Assembly (NCBI RefSeq): GCF_012273895.1
Contig: NC_052128.1
Span: 992,001 to 1,056,000 of the forward strand
From: Zerene cesonia
Taxonomy: Eukaryota > Arthropoda > Insecta > Lepidoptera > Pieridae
Reading direction: 5' to 3'
Length of the DNA: 64,000 nt
This document shows positions 36,047 through 46,107 of this stretch, piece by piece. The position numbers were made by a program, and so were the translations under genes. The notes beneath the pieces were generated by a model, which saw only the letters and a program-made list of their open reading frames with translations, ran no database searches and was not told the DNA's origin. Each line of letters starts with the position of its first letter. Position 1 is the first letter of the stretch.

Positions 36047-36265
36047 TACCTACTAATATTATAAATGCGAAATTTTGTGAGGATGGATGTATGTGTGCAT
36101 ATGTATATGTATGTTCGTTACCCTTTCACGCAAAAACTACTGAATCGATTGCAATGAAATTTCGTACGTAGATAACTGGACAAATGGAATAACACATAGG
36201 CAACTTTTTATCTCGATATTCCCTCGGGATACAGACTTACGCGGGTGAAACGCGGGCGTATTTAG
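36047..36265 (+). mobile_element. Lep1-type Helitron with microsatellite 5' edge
   Basis: CCTACTAATATTATAAATGC and the full body are present. The tail reads ACGCGGGTGAAACGCGGGCG but CTAG has decayed to TTAG. It is longer than the reference because of an ATGTATGTG-rich insertion near the front. Confidence 0.8.
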
Positions 36266-36309
36266 TAGGCTATATATGTACCATGGGCATAGCAGGGACA
36301 GGCCGCTAG
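36266..36309 (+). mobile_element. Helitron-like 3' end, adjacent
   Basis: ACCATGGGCATAGCAGGGAC then AGGCCGCTAG followed by T, directly after the Lep1 copy. Two Helitron tails therefore stand in tandem. Confidence 0.5.
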
Positions 36310-37146
36310 TGTATCACAAAACTGTTAGATATAATATAATAATAAAAATAAAATGTATATATGTTTTTCGTGTGACTGTATACTATTAATATAAATTTTT
36401 AACATATAGTAAACGTCTCAGAAACTACTTATTAATGAACAGCGAAGGTTGGAGTGAGGTCCAGTATAGTAATTTTATTTTATTTTGTTTTTTCTATAGT
36501 ATATGTATTTTTTTAATTGAGGGCGTGTATGATTATGTAATGTTTAAGATATTAATTAAATATGTATGTATTGCTATTCTATTATATCATATAATACATT
36601 TTCATATTATTGCATTGTCTCACAACCGTGAGTCGGAACTGGGTAGGATCTAGTTAAAAACCAGTGCCAGATCATTTTTGGCGTAGCGACTCACAATTAT
36701 CACACTATTATTTAATCTTATTTGTTTTTTGATTAATTTTATTGGATATTTTCTTAAATTTTTTGTGTCACGCTGTCTTACTATATAAATGTATATATTT
36801 TTGAGTGCTATACAATCTCCATAGTGGATAATACATAAAACTCAAGCCAGGAGCCCCAAGATTTCCCCATTTATCCTCATATATTTATCATATCTCTAGT
36901 GGTGGTGTATATATCCATTTGCGAGGACAATGACGGAGTACAATACATGAAATTCACTTTATCTCTCTGTATCAGATGTTATATTTAGGTTATATTTAGC
37001 ACTATATCTGCGTCGAGTCATAAAATACTATAAATACGGAAGTGTCTTGTTCATCTTCCCTTCACGTTGAAACAGAGGGATTTTTTTGATTTTTGTGTCT
37101 CCAGATAGGTTAAGGCTAGAGCTAGTGGTGAAATGTCTCATTCCAG
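36310..37146. other. AT-rich DNA, nothing recognised
   Basis: Frames of 72 and 85 codons here have no family features; the latter overlaps SINE sequence. Confidence 0.45.
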
Positions 37147-37214
37147 GGCATAATCCACCACGCTGGCCAAGTGCCCTTTGGCAGATGTCACATGTCGTCG
37201 AACTTTTGATTTTA
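37147..37214 (-). mobile_element. Family U SINE, internal fragment
   Basis: ATAATCCACCACGCTGGCCA through ATGTCGTCGAACTTTTGATT matches 9211-9517. Both ends are lost. Confidence 0.65.
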
Positions 37215-37297
37215 GAATCAGAAGAATTCAAATTAAATTTAACGATTGATTGAAAAGAATCAATCGTTATATTGATTATTATCAATTATATACAATT

Positions 37298-37355
37298 GGT
37301 GAAGCAGTTTCTATCTCTGTAGACTATCCTCATAGCCAGCAAGAAACTCTGCTCT
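37298..37355 (-). mobile_element. Jockey-like LINE 3' UTR fragment
   Basis: GTGAAGCAGTTTCTATCTCT ... CAGCAAGAAACTCTG matches the 3' part of the LINE end at 57035-57289 in the same orientation. Confidence 0.45.
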
Positions 37356-37562
37356 GCACTTTACATTGATATTTTGAACGGGTATAAAGACGGTGAGATA
37401 CAATATTAAAATTATGTACATGGTAAATTGATTATTTTAAAGCTTTTTCTTATTCCACAAGATTCCTGATATTACCACAGGCTTACCCATTGTAGTCTAA
37501 ATTTCACAATAAACAAAGATTGTTCTTACCTACACAATAACCACATAATTTACCATAATCAA

Positions 37563-37760
37563 ACGCCTCCTTGGTACAGTGGTTAACGCGTAAGCCTAGA
37601 ACCGAGGGGTTCTGGTTTCAATTCCCGGTGGGGACGCAGAAAAAAGTTCGATCTAGCAGGACACAGAAGGTGATCACCTACTTGTCCATAAAGAAAATCG
37701 ATCAGTGAAACAGACGTACATCTGCCCCATATCCCACTAGGGTATACGGGACTTCAGTTT
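37563..37760 (+). mobile_element. tRNA-derived SINE, family S1 (copy c)
   Basis: CGCCTCCTTGGTACAGTGGT, TTTCAATTCCCGGTGGGG and the body through ACGGGACTTCAGTTTAT. A 7-base ATAATCA lies next to both ends, weak evidence of a target duplication. Confidence 0.82.
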
Positions 37761-38408
37761 ATAATCACAATAACAAAAATCTCGTGCTCCAACTGCTATA
37801 ACTAAAACTAAATCTTATGTTCATATCGCATTAATACCAGAAATTCCTTTTAATCTCCTCAATCGAGCCATAACTCTTCGTAACACCGTCTTAGCTTATC
37901 ATCTCAACACGAACGGTGACTGTCCCAAAACGGTAGAGGTTATCACACACTTATACATTGCTTTAAATTGCTGGGATCCACTATATATGGCGGTACAATG
38001 CTCTGCGTTTAATAAGCTTGAAGCTTTCCTTATTTCACGTTATTGTAAGGTTGCTGGCGGCTTTGGATAGTGGTGTTTCTTCTAAATTAGGTTCATGTTT
38101 AAGCATTTGATAGTATCTATCGATCATAGGATTTCGAAATCTACTTCTGGTAAAGAATTTTCTGATGAAGATTACTAGTTCTCTTTTATTCCTATTTGCT
38201 TTGTCTAGAATATGTTTAGCCACAATTTTTTGAAGTACATTTATCATTGAGCAGTTAATTCATTACTTTTTTTTTGTTAAAAACATTACTTCAACTTTAT
38301 TTTTGTCATTTCATTTGTGATATCTTATATTTTTGTCTCTTATTTAGAAAAATCATCAAATTGTCTACTTTTCTCATATAACAGCAGAGCTGACTTTTAT
38401 TTCTTAAT
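37761..38408. other. AT-rich DNA, one unexplained small frame
   Basis: A 70-codon minus-strand frame (38035-38247) is rich in charged residues and has an arginine/asparagine-rich centre. No family is recognised and no neighbouring exon is seen. Confidence 0.35.
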
Positions 38409-38582
38409 TTTCAACCGAATTCACAAAGGAAGAGCGTCCCATTCCGACTGTATTTTTGGTTTGTTAGCTCATAACTTTCGACTGAGTGAACCGATTTCAT
38501 GACTCTTTTTCATATGCTGATGCGTATCGACTCATTAATTGGTAAGCTAGTTCTATCTATTTGAAGGCGATTGAGTACTTAT
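38409..38582 (+). repeat. Dispersed repeat Q (copy 2)
   Basis: TTTCAACCGAATTCACAAAG, CCGACTGTATTTTTGG, CTCATAACTTTCGACTGAGT and GAACCGATTTCATGA follow each other as in 43874-44030. Common in lepidopteran DNA; element class not settled here. Confidence 0.6.
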
Positions 38583-39169
38583 TAATAATAATATATTTGT
38601 ATATTATATCAGCAGAGAGTCAACACATGTGGACTAGAAAAACTATGTGAAAAGTGATTTAATCTTCAGTTTATTATACTATACACATTACGTATATACA
38701 CGACCTTACTCCCAGACAGCGCGACCTCTGCCCCACGTATTGCCTTGTCTGCAACTACCCTTCCGCAAAGCTAACTAGACATTTGTTATCCGGTTCGATT
38801 CTACACGACTATACGTTTCATAAGTTTTGTTATTTACATTAATAGCTTTGCTAATTTGATACAGAAATAGATTTTTTCATGTAATATTAAAAATATCTTT
38901 AATTCTTTTTAATTAATTTGTTTGTTCTTCGTGAAAAGTGTATTCCAGATCCGTTGAAAGACGATAATTATGTGGATTCTACATAGTATTAAGCATTTAT
39001 AAAAATACATGCATTTACAAATTACGAATACACACGTTTTGAATTAATATTGAAACATTAATTTTAATATATGATTAACACGTTTGCTAGGATGGCAATA
39101 ATACTCCTGTTTAAAGTTAATTTAAATTTAGCTATAACCAGATATTATTGTGCTAAGTATATAAAATCA
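38583..39169. other. AT-rich DNA, nothing recognised
   Basis: No frame, RNA gene or repeat match to report. Confidence 0.5.
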
Positions 39170-39260
39170 TGTCAATAATATAATTGTGAAAGTTTGATCG
39201 AATGGATGTTTGTTAATCTTTCACGCGAAAAAGACTGAATTGATTTGGTAGATACTTTGC
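39170..39260 (+). mobile_element. Lep1-type Helitron, 5' part (split copy)
   Basis: ATAATATAATTGTGAAAGTT and TTTGTTAATCTTTCACGCGA resemble the start of the family. A matching tail stands at 39586-39617, so the element appears interrupted by about 325 bases. Confidence 0.45.
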
Positions 39261-39359
39261 AGTGATATAGCTCATTTACCATAATAAAAACTTTCACCAA
39301 CACAGGCTTCAGTTTCTACAAATATATTGTACCGATTCAACAATTTAATAAAGAGCAAT

Positions 39360-39486
39360 TTTGAAAGAACAGAAAAAAATTGATCACGAGGCGGGATTCG
39401 AACCCGCGTTTTTTATCACGGTTTGCCAAATACGGGATTCGAATCACGCTTTGTGATAAAAAAAAAATTATTCTTTCAAAATTTCT
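39360..39486. mobile_element. tRNA-like foldback element, family S2 (double-armed)
   Basis: The left arm (39360-39407) reads GAAAGAACAGAAAAAAATTG then ATCACGAGGCGGGATTCGAA. The right arm (39430-39486) ends TTGTGATAAAAAAAAAATTA then TTCTTTC and also contains GGGATTCGAATCACGC. Tail halves of the S2 tRNA-like unit therefore face each other as a long inverted repeat. It sits inside the interrupted Lep1 copy. Confidence 0.65.
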
Positions 39487-39585
39487 CATTTATAAAGCAT
39501 ATCAATGCAATAAAACTAACATTTAAATTTAATAGAGATTTATTATTATTAAGAAACAGCGATACAAAAACTTGTATTTATGATT

Positions 39586-39617
39586 CCTCCGCGTGTGAAA
39601 CCGCGCGGCGCAGCTAG
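39586..39617 (+). mobile_element. Lep1-type Helitron, 3' end (split copy)
   Basis: CCGCGTGTGAAACCGCGCGG then CGCAGCTAG followed by T; a strong hairpin. Confidence 0.65.
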
Positions 39618-40094
39618 TGACTGATAAAACGTGGCAATTAAATCGACCATTGTGGCAGCGATTATAGATAATTGCCTTAATCGCTGCCAATTCGGGAATA
39701 GAACCCACTAACTGGCTTAACCAAGATAAGGGTCTGATAGGGTTATCACTTTGTATAGACCCTAGAATAGTCTAGAAAATTCCATCTCATTTCGCTTACT
39801 AGCTTACAACTTGACTGGTTTTATATTCGTTACTTATAGTGTTTTATTTCACTAAAATAAAATGTAATCCTCTTAAAAAATTATGTATGTATGCCACGAT
39901 TTTGTAAGCCTCACAATTGCGTTGCATACGCTTGTATGATTGTATGTATATTATTATTCAAGCTATTTTATTTTGATAATCCAGAATTAACTTTGATTGT
40001 TATAGGTTGGAGGCACCCCTGTAATGTCACTATTTGTTTTCTTTAAATAAATAAATAATTAATGTCACTGACGCATGTAGACTCGATTTGAAAA

Positions 40095-40185
40095 TTTTAA
40101 ATAAACAGATTCAATTCAAACTTTACACACTTATCAAGAATTGGTGACAATACAACAATTAGATAAGTTTATCTTGTAATATAAC
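40095..40185 (+). repeat. Dispersed repeat P (copy 2)
   Basis: AACAGATTCAATTCAAACTT then TACACACTTATCAAGAATTG and GTGACAATACAACAATT match 18694-18790. A Helitron copy begins at its right edge. Confidence 0.55.
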
Positions 40186-40365
40186 TGCGCCCCGCGGTTT
40201 GACCCGCGTAAGTCCGTTTCCCTTAGGAATATCGGGATAAAAAGTTGCCTATATGTTATTCCAGTTGTCCAGCTATCTACGTACCAAATTTCATTGCAAT
40301 CGGTTCAGTAGTTTTTGCGTGAAAGAGCAACAAACACACACATCCTTACAAACTTTCGCATTTAT
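40182..40365 (-). mobile_element. Lep1-type Helitron, 5' end lost
   Basis: The tail end CTGCGCCCCGCGGTTTGACC and the body are intact. The minus-strand start is cut after AAATGCGAAAG, where SINE S1 sequence begins directly. Confidence 0.8.
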
Positions 40366-40429
40366 GTATCCGTAAAGAAAATCGGTATGATAAACGTTAC
40401 ATGCCCCATGCCCCAGAAGGGGACACGAA
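40366..40429 (+). mobile_element. Family S1 SINE, 3' fragment
   Basis: TATCCGTAAAGAAAATCGG ... ATGCCCCATGCCCCAGAAGG then GGACACG matches the second half of S1. It is fused to the truncated Helitron without spacer. Confidence 0.7.
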
Positions 40430-41016
40430 AATTTCCACCAAACAGACTAGTCATCAAACTCTCAATTCTGGACTTACTACAAAAAACTAATAAAATTAAC
40501 ATCAAAACAAATTATTCTGGTGAAAACAGTATAAGATTCTTATTCACATTATTAAAATGCTATATTTATTACTCTACAATCTTAAATCAGAAGAAAAAGA
40601 TCACTTCACATACTGCAGTCTTTTCAGAATAAGGCCGTATTGTTTGTATCTCTCAAGGAAAAGTCTCCACTTATCGACACGCCCGTAATGATATGCAAAC
40701 AGTGCAGTGACACGGCCGTATTCTGGAATTTGAAGCGATATCGCTTTTATATCACTGCTTGATTTTTTTATTGTTTGTAAGTTCCTAATACGTCTTGAAA
40801 TAGAAATAGAGAAAGAGTTAAAAGTACAGAATCAAAATTTTGAACGCATAGCTGATTTATTTTTCGTTATTTATTTATTTAATACGAATCGTATTAAATA
40901 TGTAACATTTATTTATAAACACAAATTTGTCCTAACTTTATACTTTAAACATCAGGTGATGTACCGTTTCATATTAAATTGCTACCGTCATTTTTCGTTA
41001 ACTCGTTAACAAAATT
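40430..41016. other. AT-rich DNA, nothing recognised
   Basis: The 105-codon frame that enters from the Helitron is a chance reading. Confidence 0.5.
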
Positions 41017-41206
41017 GTGGCATGCTACTAGAGTCTTCCGCGTGAGTGTGGGAGCAGTAGCCCTTTTCCTTTTCGCCACCCTTCCTAGACCATTTCTTTT
41101 TTTCAATCATCAATCCTTTCCTTAGCTCCAATCCTTTCCTCCGTAAAGGCGGTAGTGACCGCTTACCATCAGGCGAACCACCAGTTCCCCGCTTATGACA
41201 TAAAAT
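41017..41206 (+). mobile_element. Family T SINE (5'-truncated)
   Basis: Starts GTGGCATGCTAC, has the pyrimidine-rich middle, and ends GACCGCTTACCATCAGGCGA then ACCACCAG with a short A-run. Confidence 0.72.
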
Positions 41207-41415
41207 CTCTCCAGAATAATTCCATAAAAAAAATATCTCCCTAAAACCTCGAGACTAAAGGGGACTTTCCACATAATGAGGAACTTTGACTTCAAGAACA
41301 ATTTTCGGACAAGAATGACCCACATCTTTTGTTAGCGTCTTTAACATACTAACGGAAGTGTTGATTGCATAAATGATTTTTAAATAAAATATTATTTTGA
41401 ACTATTATTTCATAA

Positions 41416-41621
41416 CTAGACGTTCGTCCCGGCTCCGCCTGGCTATCAAGATTCCAGGTTTTATACCAAGGGAGCATTTAATCGGAATAAAAGTATCCTA
41501 TCACCCGAGTCAGCTCATACCCTGTCTATATGCCAAATTTCGTCAAAATCCGTTCAGTAGTTACAGCGTGATTGACGGACAAACATCCAGACAAACTTTC
41601 ATATTTATGATATTAGTGTGA
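41416..41621 (-). mobile_element. Helitron-like element, TCACACTAATATTA family (full)
   Basis: CTAG at 41416 followed by ACGTTCGTCCCGGCTCCGCC. The minus-strand start is TCACACTAATATCATAAATA. It is the least degraded copy of this family here, with GCTCATACCCTGTCTATATG inside. Confidence 0.8.
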
Positions 41622-41649
41622 TTAATATTTCAACGCTCAGTCAAACATC

Positions 41650-41903
41650 AACATCAGATCATATATGTTCCCACTGCTGGGACACAGGTCTCCTATGAGG
41701 GATCAGGCCATAGTCCACCACGCTGTCCAAGTGCGGGTTGGCAGATGTCACATCTCGTCGGACTTTTGATTCTTCAACAAGCTGATTTCCTCATTATTGA
41801 AATATCTATTTTTCTGTATGTTTATCTCTTGCACGCTCGACCAATTTCAAACCCCCGACTTTCGCTTCAATCTACCTTCCTATCCATTGAGCCACTGCTC
41901 TTA
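41650..41903 (-). mobile_element. tRNA-derived SINE, family U (diverged copy)
   Basis: On the minus strand AGCAGTGGCTCAATGG leads into a degraded B-box and the body through GTCGGACTTTTGATTC-type phrases to CAGCAGTGGGAACATATATG. Confidence 0.72.
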
Positions 41904-43143
41904 GTTAAATATAACATAACCATAAATAAACTACTCCATCACTTCACTTGTAAATTGTATGTTTTTTATATTCACGAATACTTCTCACACTATTACAAGT
42001 GATCAATTTAATCACACACACATACATAACATATAGTTTAATAACACACGTGTTGCATTCGCAATTTCCACACAATTCTTACGTAACTAAGTCACTGCTA
42101 TCACAATAGACGTTCCACATGTACTCAGAAATCTATAAATACGCCATATTACTAAGCAATCACTACTCCCACGGAACATTGTATAATATAATAGTATATG
42201 CCCACAGTGCCAACGATCGCGGGCTGGTCACGCGCAGGGGTCAAGATTCTCATGGATTGTGTAATAAATAGATGTGGATTTCAATGAGGAATGACAGTGG
42301 AGCCTCTGGTAGGAATGGATTGTTTTTGTATATTAAGGATTAGTCAATTATAATCGATGTTAAACTTATTAGGAGATGGTTATGGTTGGTTTAAGTTGGT
42401 AGTGGTCAGTGGTAAATTTTAATTAATTTTATCAGGATTGTGAAAGAAGCCTTGTTGAATCGAATTAATGCTGAGTTTGAGTTTGTGTTTTAAGTAGAAA
42501 GTTTTAAGAAAACTAACGAACTCGGAGAGAGAGATATGATCAACTCATTAAAATAATCGATGTTGAATTACTTGTTTTTGCTTCTTTGATTTTTATGAAG
42601 TAAAAAGAATAGAATTTATTACTTTTGTATTCAATATGTGCGAATTACTTTATTTTTGTTCTGCTTATTTAGTATTTTAATTTTGACAACAACTTTAGTT
42701 TTATTTAGTATTTTAATTTGGTCCCTCTGAAACGTTGCTTTATATTAAATTAAACTACATTAATTACCTCACACGTAATATAGGAGTATAATGCATTAAC
42801 CACAGTACAGAAAGAAGCAAAGAAATCGATAACACATCTGTTTGTAGGCCTCTTACATAATCTATGAGGTAATGCACTAGCGTTCCGTCCGATGCCCTTG
42901 CCCTATCTGTATGTTGTTGGGGTAGGCTCTTTTTGTTTTCTTTGCTTTGCTATTTTTACTCCTATCGCTTTATGTATACGACGCTTTTTTATTTGAATGC
43001 TTTTTTGAATAGTATCGAATCATTGATGAAAGAAAAATTTATGAATGTGTTTGCGAAAAATGTACTGCAAAATGAGGTGATGTATTCATTCAGCTTTAAT
43101 TAATTTTTAAATGTTGGAACTTTTGTTTATTTATACAATTATA
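41904..43143. other. AT-rich DNA, nothing recognised
   Basis: No coding frame. 42190-42240 is briefly GC-rich (ACGATCGCGGGCTGGTCACG) without a family match. Confidence 0.45.
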
Positions 43144-43350
43144 CTAGCTTACCCCGCTAGGCGTTGGTGTGGCTGTGGCTAAATTTATTGTTAATTATAA
43201 ATTATTGGGATAATTAATCAAAATAAAAACTATCCTATATTTAAGTTGGACCAAATTACACATAAAATACAAATATCAACAAAATCGGTTGTGTTGGTGA
43301 AGAGTTCATTAGGAACATATATCATGACACTGGATTTTTATATATTAAGA
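43144..43350 (-). mobile_element. Helitron-like element (CTAG end, body decayed)
   Basis: CTAG at 43144 followed by CTTACCCCGCTAGGCG. CAACAAAATCGGTTGTGTTG lies inside, a typical inner phrase. The 5' end is unclear. Confidence 0.4.
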
Positions 43351-43873
43351 TATATTTAATAGTAAAACTATCTATGCATATTTTTTAAAAAATAAAATTC
43401 CTCATTCCGCAAATAAAGGCTATTTACAAAGGGAATTTGGATATATCAAATCCATTTCGCAATACCACAGTCCGCAATGGCCGAAATTCACAGCTCTAGA
43501 AAATTTAGATGAAAAGTGAATTTTATATTTACGATTGATCGAGCGAAATCGTTGGAGTCTATCAGAATATGCCGCATTTATATTGAAGGGTTTGTCGCTT
43601 TTGTGTAAATCGCAACTAGTATTATGCGAAAGTAACTTCGTCTGTCTCTGCTTTACACCTAAAGTACTGAACTCATTGTCGAAATTTGGATTGGGTGATA
43701 GAACATTTCCTATTCCGGAAAAATTACGTTATGGCTTAAGAGATAAGACGAATAAATAGATAAATATTGGTTTGATTTAATGGTGTCTTAATACTTAAAT
43801 AGTAAAATAGGAATCCATTAATTTATATTATAAACTTAAAAATAGGCGGATCACTAAATAAATTAAATTAGTT

Positions 43874-44030
43874 TCTTCAAAAAAGGAGGATGTAAAATTC
43901 GACAGTATTTTTTATACTTGTTCTCTCATAACTTATTACTGGGTGAACTGATTTTTAAGATCAGTTGTATGTATACCGGTGGCTACCATGTCCCATTTGA
44001 ATTTGATCTAGTTCTGAAGGCGGTTCGGTT
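43874..44030 (+). repeat. Dispersed repeat Q (copy 3)
   Basis: CTTCAAAAAAGGAGGATGTA, CTCATAACTTATTACTGGGT, GAACTGATTTTTAAGATC and TTGATCTAGTTCTGAAGGCG give the full order of the repeat. Confidence 0.65.
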
Positions 44031-44756
44031 ATTTGTTATAAATAATTATTAAGAATCATAGACTTCCTTTTATTTATTCGAAGTCTTGCTCCTGATACGG
44101 AAATTTTAATTCTATTTTACCATCGTAAACTATTACAATATTTTATTCCACTCTACGTACCACACAGGAAATAGATACCACGTGGGTTTCAGACATCAAT
44201 AAAACCTAGATACCTAGTCTAAGACCTAGCTATCTATCACGCCCCCTTTGACAAAAACATTTCGCTAGGTTCAAGTTATAATGTTATAAGTTATAATCTT
44301 ACACCATCTGAAGAAATCTATGTGAGCTATAATTACTTATATCTCAACAATGAAAAAGCTTTCATCACGAAAAAATTATTTATTTTAGTAAAAAATTATA
44401 AATTCGTTACTTGCCTTCCATTCCTGTATAACATTTATTTAATTTCCAAACCCTCTAGCATCTAGACAATTAATAAAATAACAATCCCTAACTCAACTAA
44501 AGCTGAGTAAATGAGTTAAGCACTTATTATATACAAGTGTATTCTAAGAAACTAGCAAATGAGAACAAAGAAATGGCGGACAACGGGGCCACAAAGGTAC
44601 AAAGTGTAAAGGATTCTTTGAGAATGGGAAATTAGTGGAAAGTGGGCTTTACATCTTTGTAAGAAGTTGGCTTTCTATTCTGTTTTATAATTATTATATA
44701 TAGCTGAAGCTCTGGCTTTGCTCGGGTGGATCCTGAATGGATAAAATTTAATATAA

Positions 44757-44910
44757 TCATACTTATATACGCTTCCACTGCCAGGACAGGCAGTTATGAA
44801 AGTTCACAAATATATAAGGGTAGATGTCATATCTTGTCGAACTTTTGATCCTTCTTAATATGCAGTCCGTAGTCCTAACTACTGAACTAGTACTGCTCTA
44901 TATAACCTAT
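44757..44910 (-). mobile_element. Family U SINE (decayed)
   Basis: CCACTGCCAGGACAGGCAG ... ATATCTTGTCGAACTTTTGA with an internal deletion before the head (GTAGTTAGGACTACGG, minus strand). Confidence 0.55.
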
Positions 44911-45970
44911 ATTACCTAGAAATAATGTAATTTCTGTTAATTAAACGACGCCGCTATAAAGAGCCTAGTCATTTAATAAAACGGCTGATTAAGCTGAGGA
45001 TCTTAATGAATAGGTTGATTAATCAGACTGCGGCATATAGCTAACGTGGAAGTACAATGACCATATAAGGTAATTTATATACATTTGCATAAATATAAAT
45101 TTTACCTGCAATAAAGTGATATTGCAAAACAATTCCATAATAATACGTTTTCCGTCCGATTGCGCAACTTAAGCTTTCGATTTAATTTAACTCTCGCAAC
45201 TTCAAAACGATTCCAACTTCTAGTATAACTCCAATTCATTTAGTTTTTATAACATTATTGTTTGCTGATTCCGCGTTTTTATTGCTTTTTATTAATTCTG
45301 CTTTAGCAAGTGCTTTGGAATGATGTAATTTACGTTTTATTGATCGACCGTGGAAACTGTATTTTAAATTTTTACAGTGATAAAAATGCTGATATTTAGA
45401 TAACAGATTAAAAGTTGGAATGGATATCTATAAAGCATAGCAATTAAATATTTAAAAAGCCTGTCTGATTTTACCAACATAGGTATCGTAGAAATAACTA
45501 TAGAGAATTCGATTCAGATTACTAGTGATAAGTCGTATGCAAAAATAATTACTGAACGCAATAGAGGTCGTCGCAGTTTTTTATAAATGCATTTATATTT
45601 AAATTACATTTTATTTAACTCCACTATCGTTTTAACAATTGTGTTTCTAACTTGAGTAGCAGGCCCAAAGAAATCATCTTAGCTTCCGAGTTTTATCTGT
45701 AGTACAAGCATATAAAATTAAAGAAAGATAATTAATTATTTCAAGTATTTACACGATTAACGCCTATGCATGCAACCACGGGACCTGGGTTCAAATCCAG
45801 TTAATGAATTTATGTGAAACGATCCTTGTAAACATAAAATGTTTAAATTAGCAATGGCCGCATTCCATCGATATAATATTGTAATCATTGAAATAATGTT
45901 TCGTATTGGTTGCGATGGTTCTTAATCATCTCAATAGATAGCGTGGGGTGCCCCTTAGGCACATATATCC
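44911..45970. other. AT-rich DNA with a tRNA T-arm-like scrap
   Basis: GGGACCTGGGTTCAAATCCA near 45779 looks like a tRNA T-arm, but no complete cloverleaf surrounds it. Confidence 0.4.
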
Positions 45971-46107
45971 GAAAGAATAGAAGAAATTCGATTATTGTGG
46001 CGGGATCACGGGTAGCCGAGAGGCTAGGCGCTGCTACGGTTTAGCAATAAGACGCGTGTTCGAATCCCGCCTCGTGATGAATTTATTTTTATTGTTTCAA
46101 AATTTTT
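45971..46107 (+). mobile_element. tRNA-like foldback element, family S2 (best copy)
   Basis: The left end GAAAGAATAGAAGAAATTCG and right end (ATTTATTTTTATTGTTTC) are inverted repeats. They pair better when the left end is set against the right end of the copy at 33071 (21 of 22). Between them lies the 72-nt tRNA-like core at 46006-46077. The family also occurs at 33071, 34553, 39360 and 52360. SINEs do not normally carry terminal inverted repeats, so the class is unsettled. Confidence 0.7.
46006..46077 (+). tRNA. tRNA-like sequence (probable pseudogene)
   Basis: The 72-nt sequence folds as a tRNA: a 7-bp acceptor stem (TCACGGG with CTCGTGA, one G-T pair), a D-arm GCCGAGAGGCTAGGC and a T-arm loop TTCGAAT. 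The anticodon arm is weak: only four pairs, and C rather than the invariant U before the presumed anticodon. A-box- and B-box-like sequences could be read by RNA polymerase III. The weak anticodon arm and repeated occurrence argue for a mobile tRNA-derived unit rather than a working tRNA. Confidence 0.45.

Noticed and set aside
38035..38247. 70-codon minus-strand frame with charged residues
   Set aside because: Somewhat protein-like, but no family recognised, no splice partners seen and length within chance expectation.
45779..45800. tRNA T-arm-like phrase GGGTTCAAATCC
   Set aside because: No acceptor, D-arm or anticodon arm around it; too short to call.
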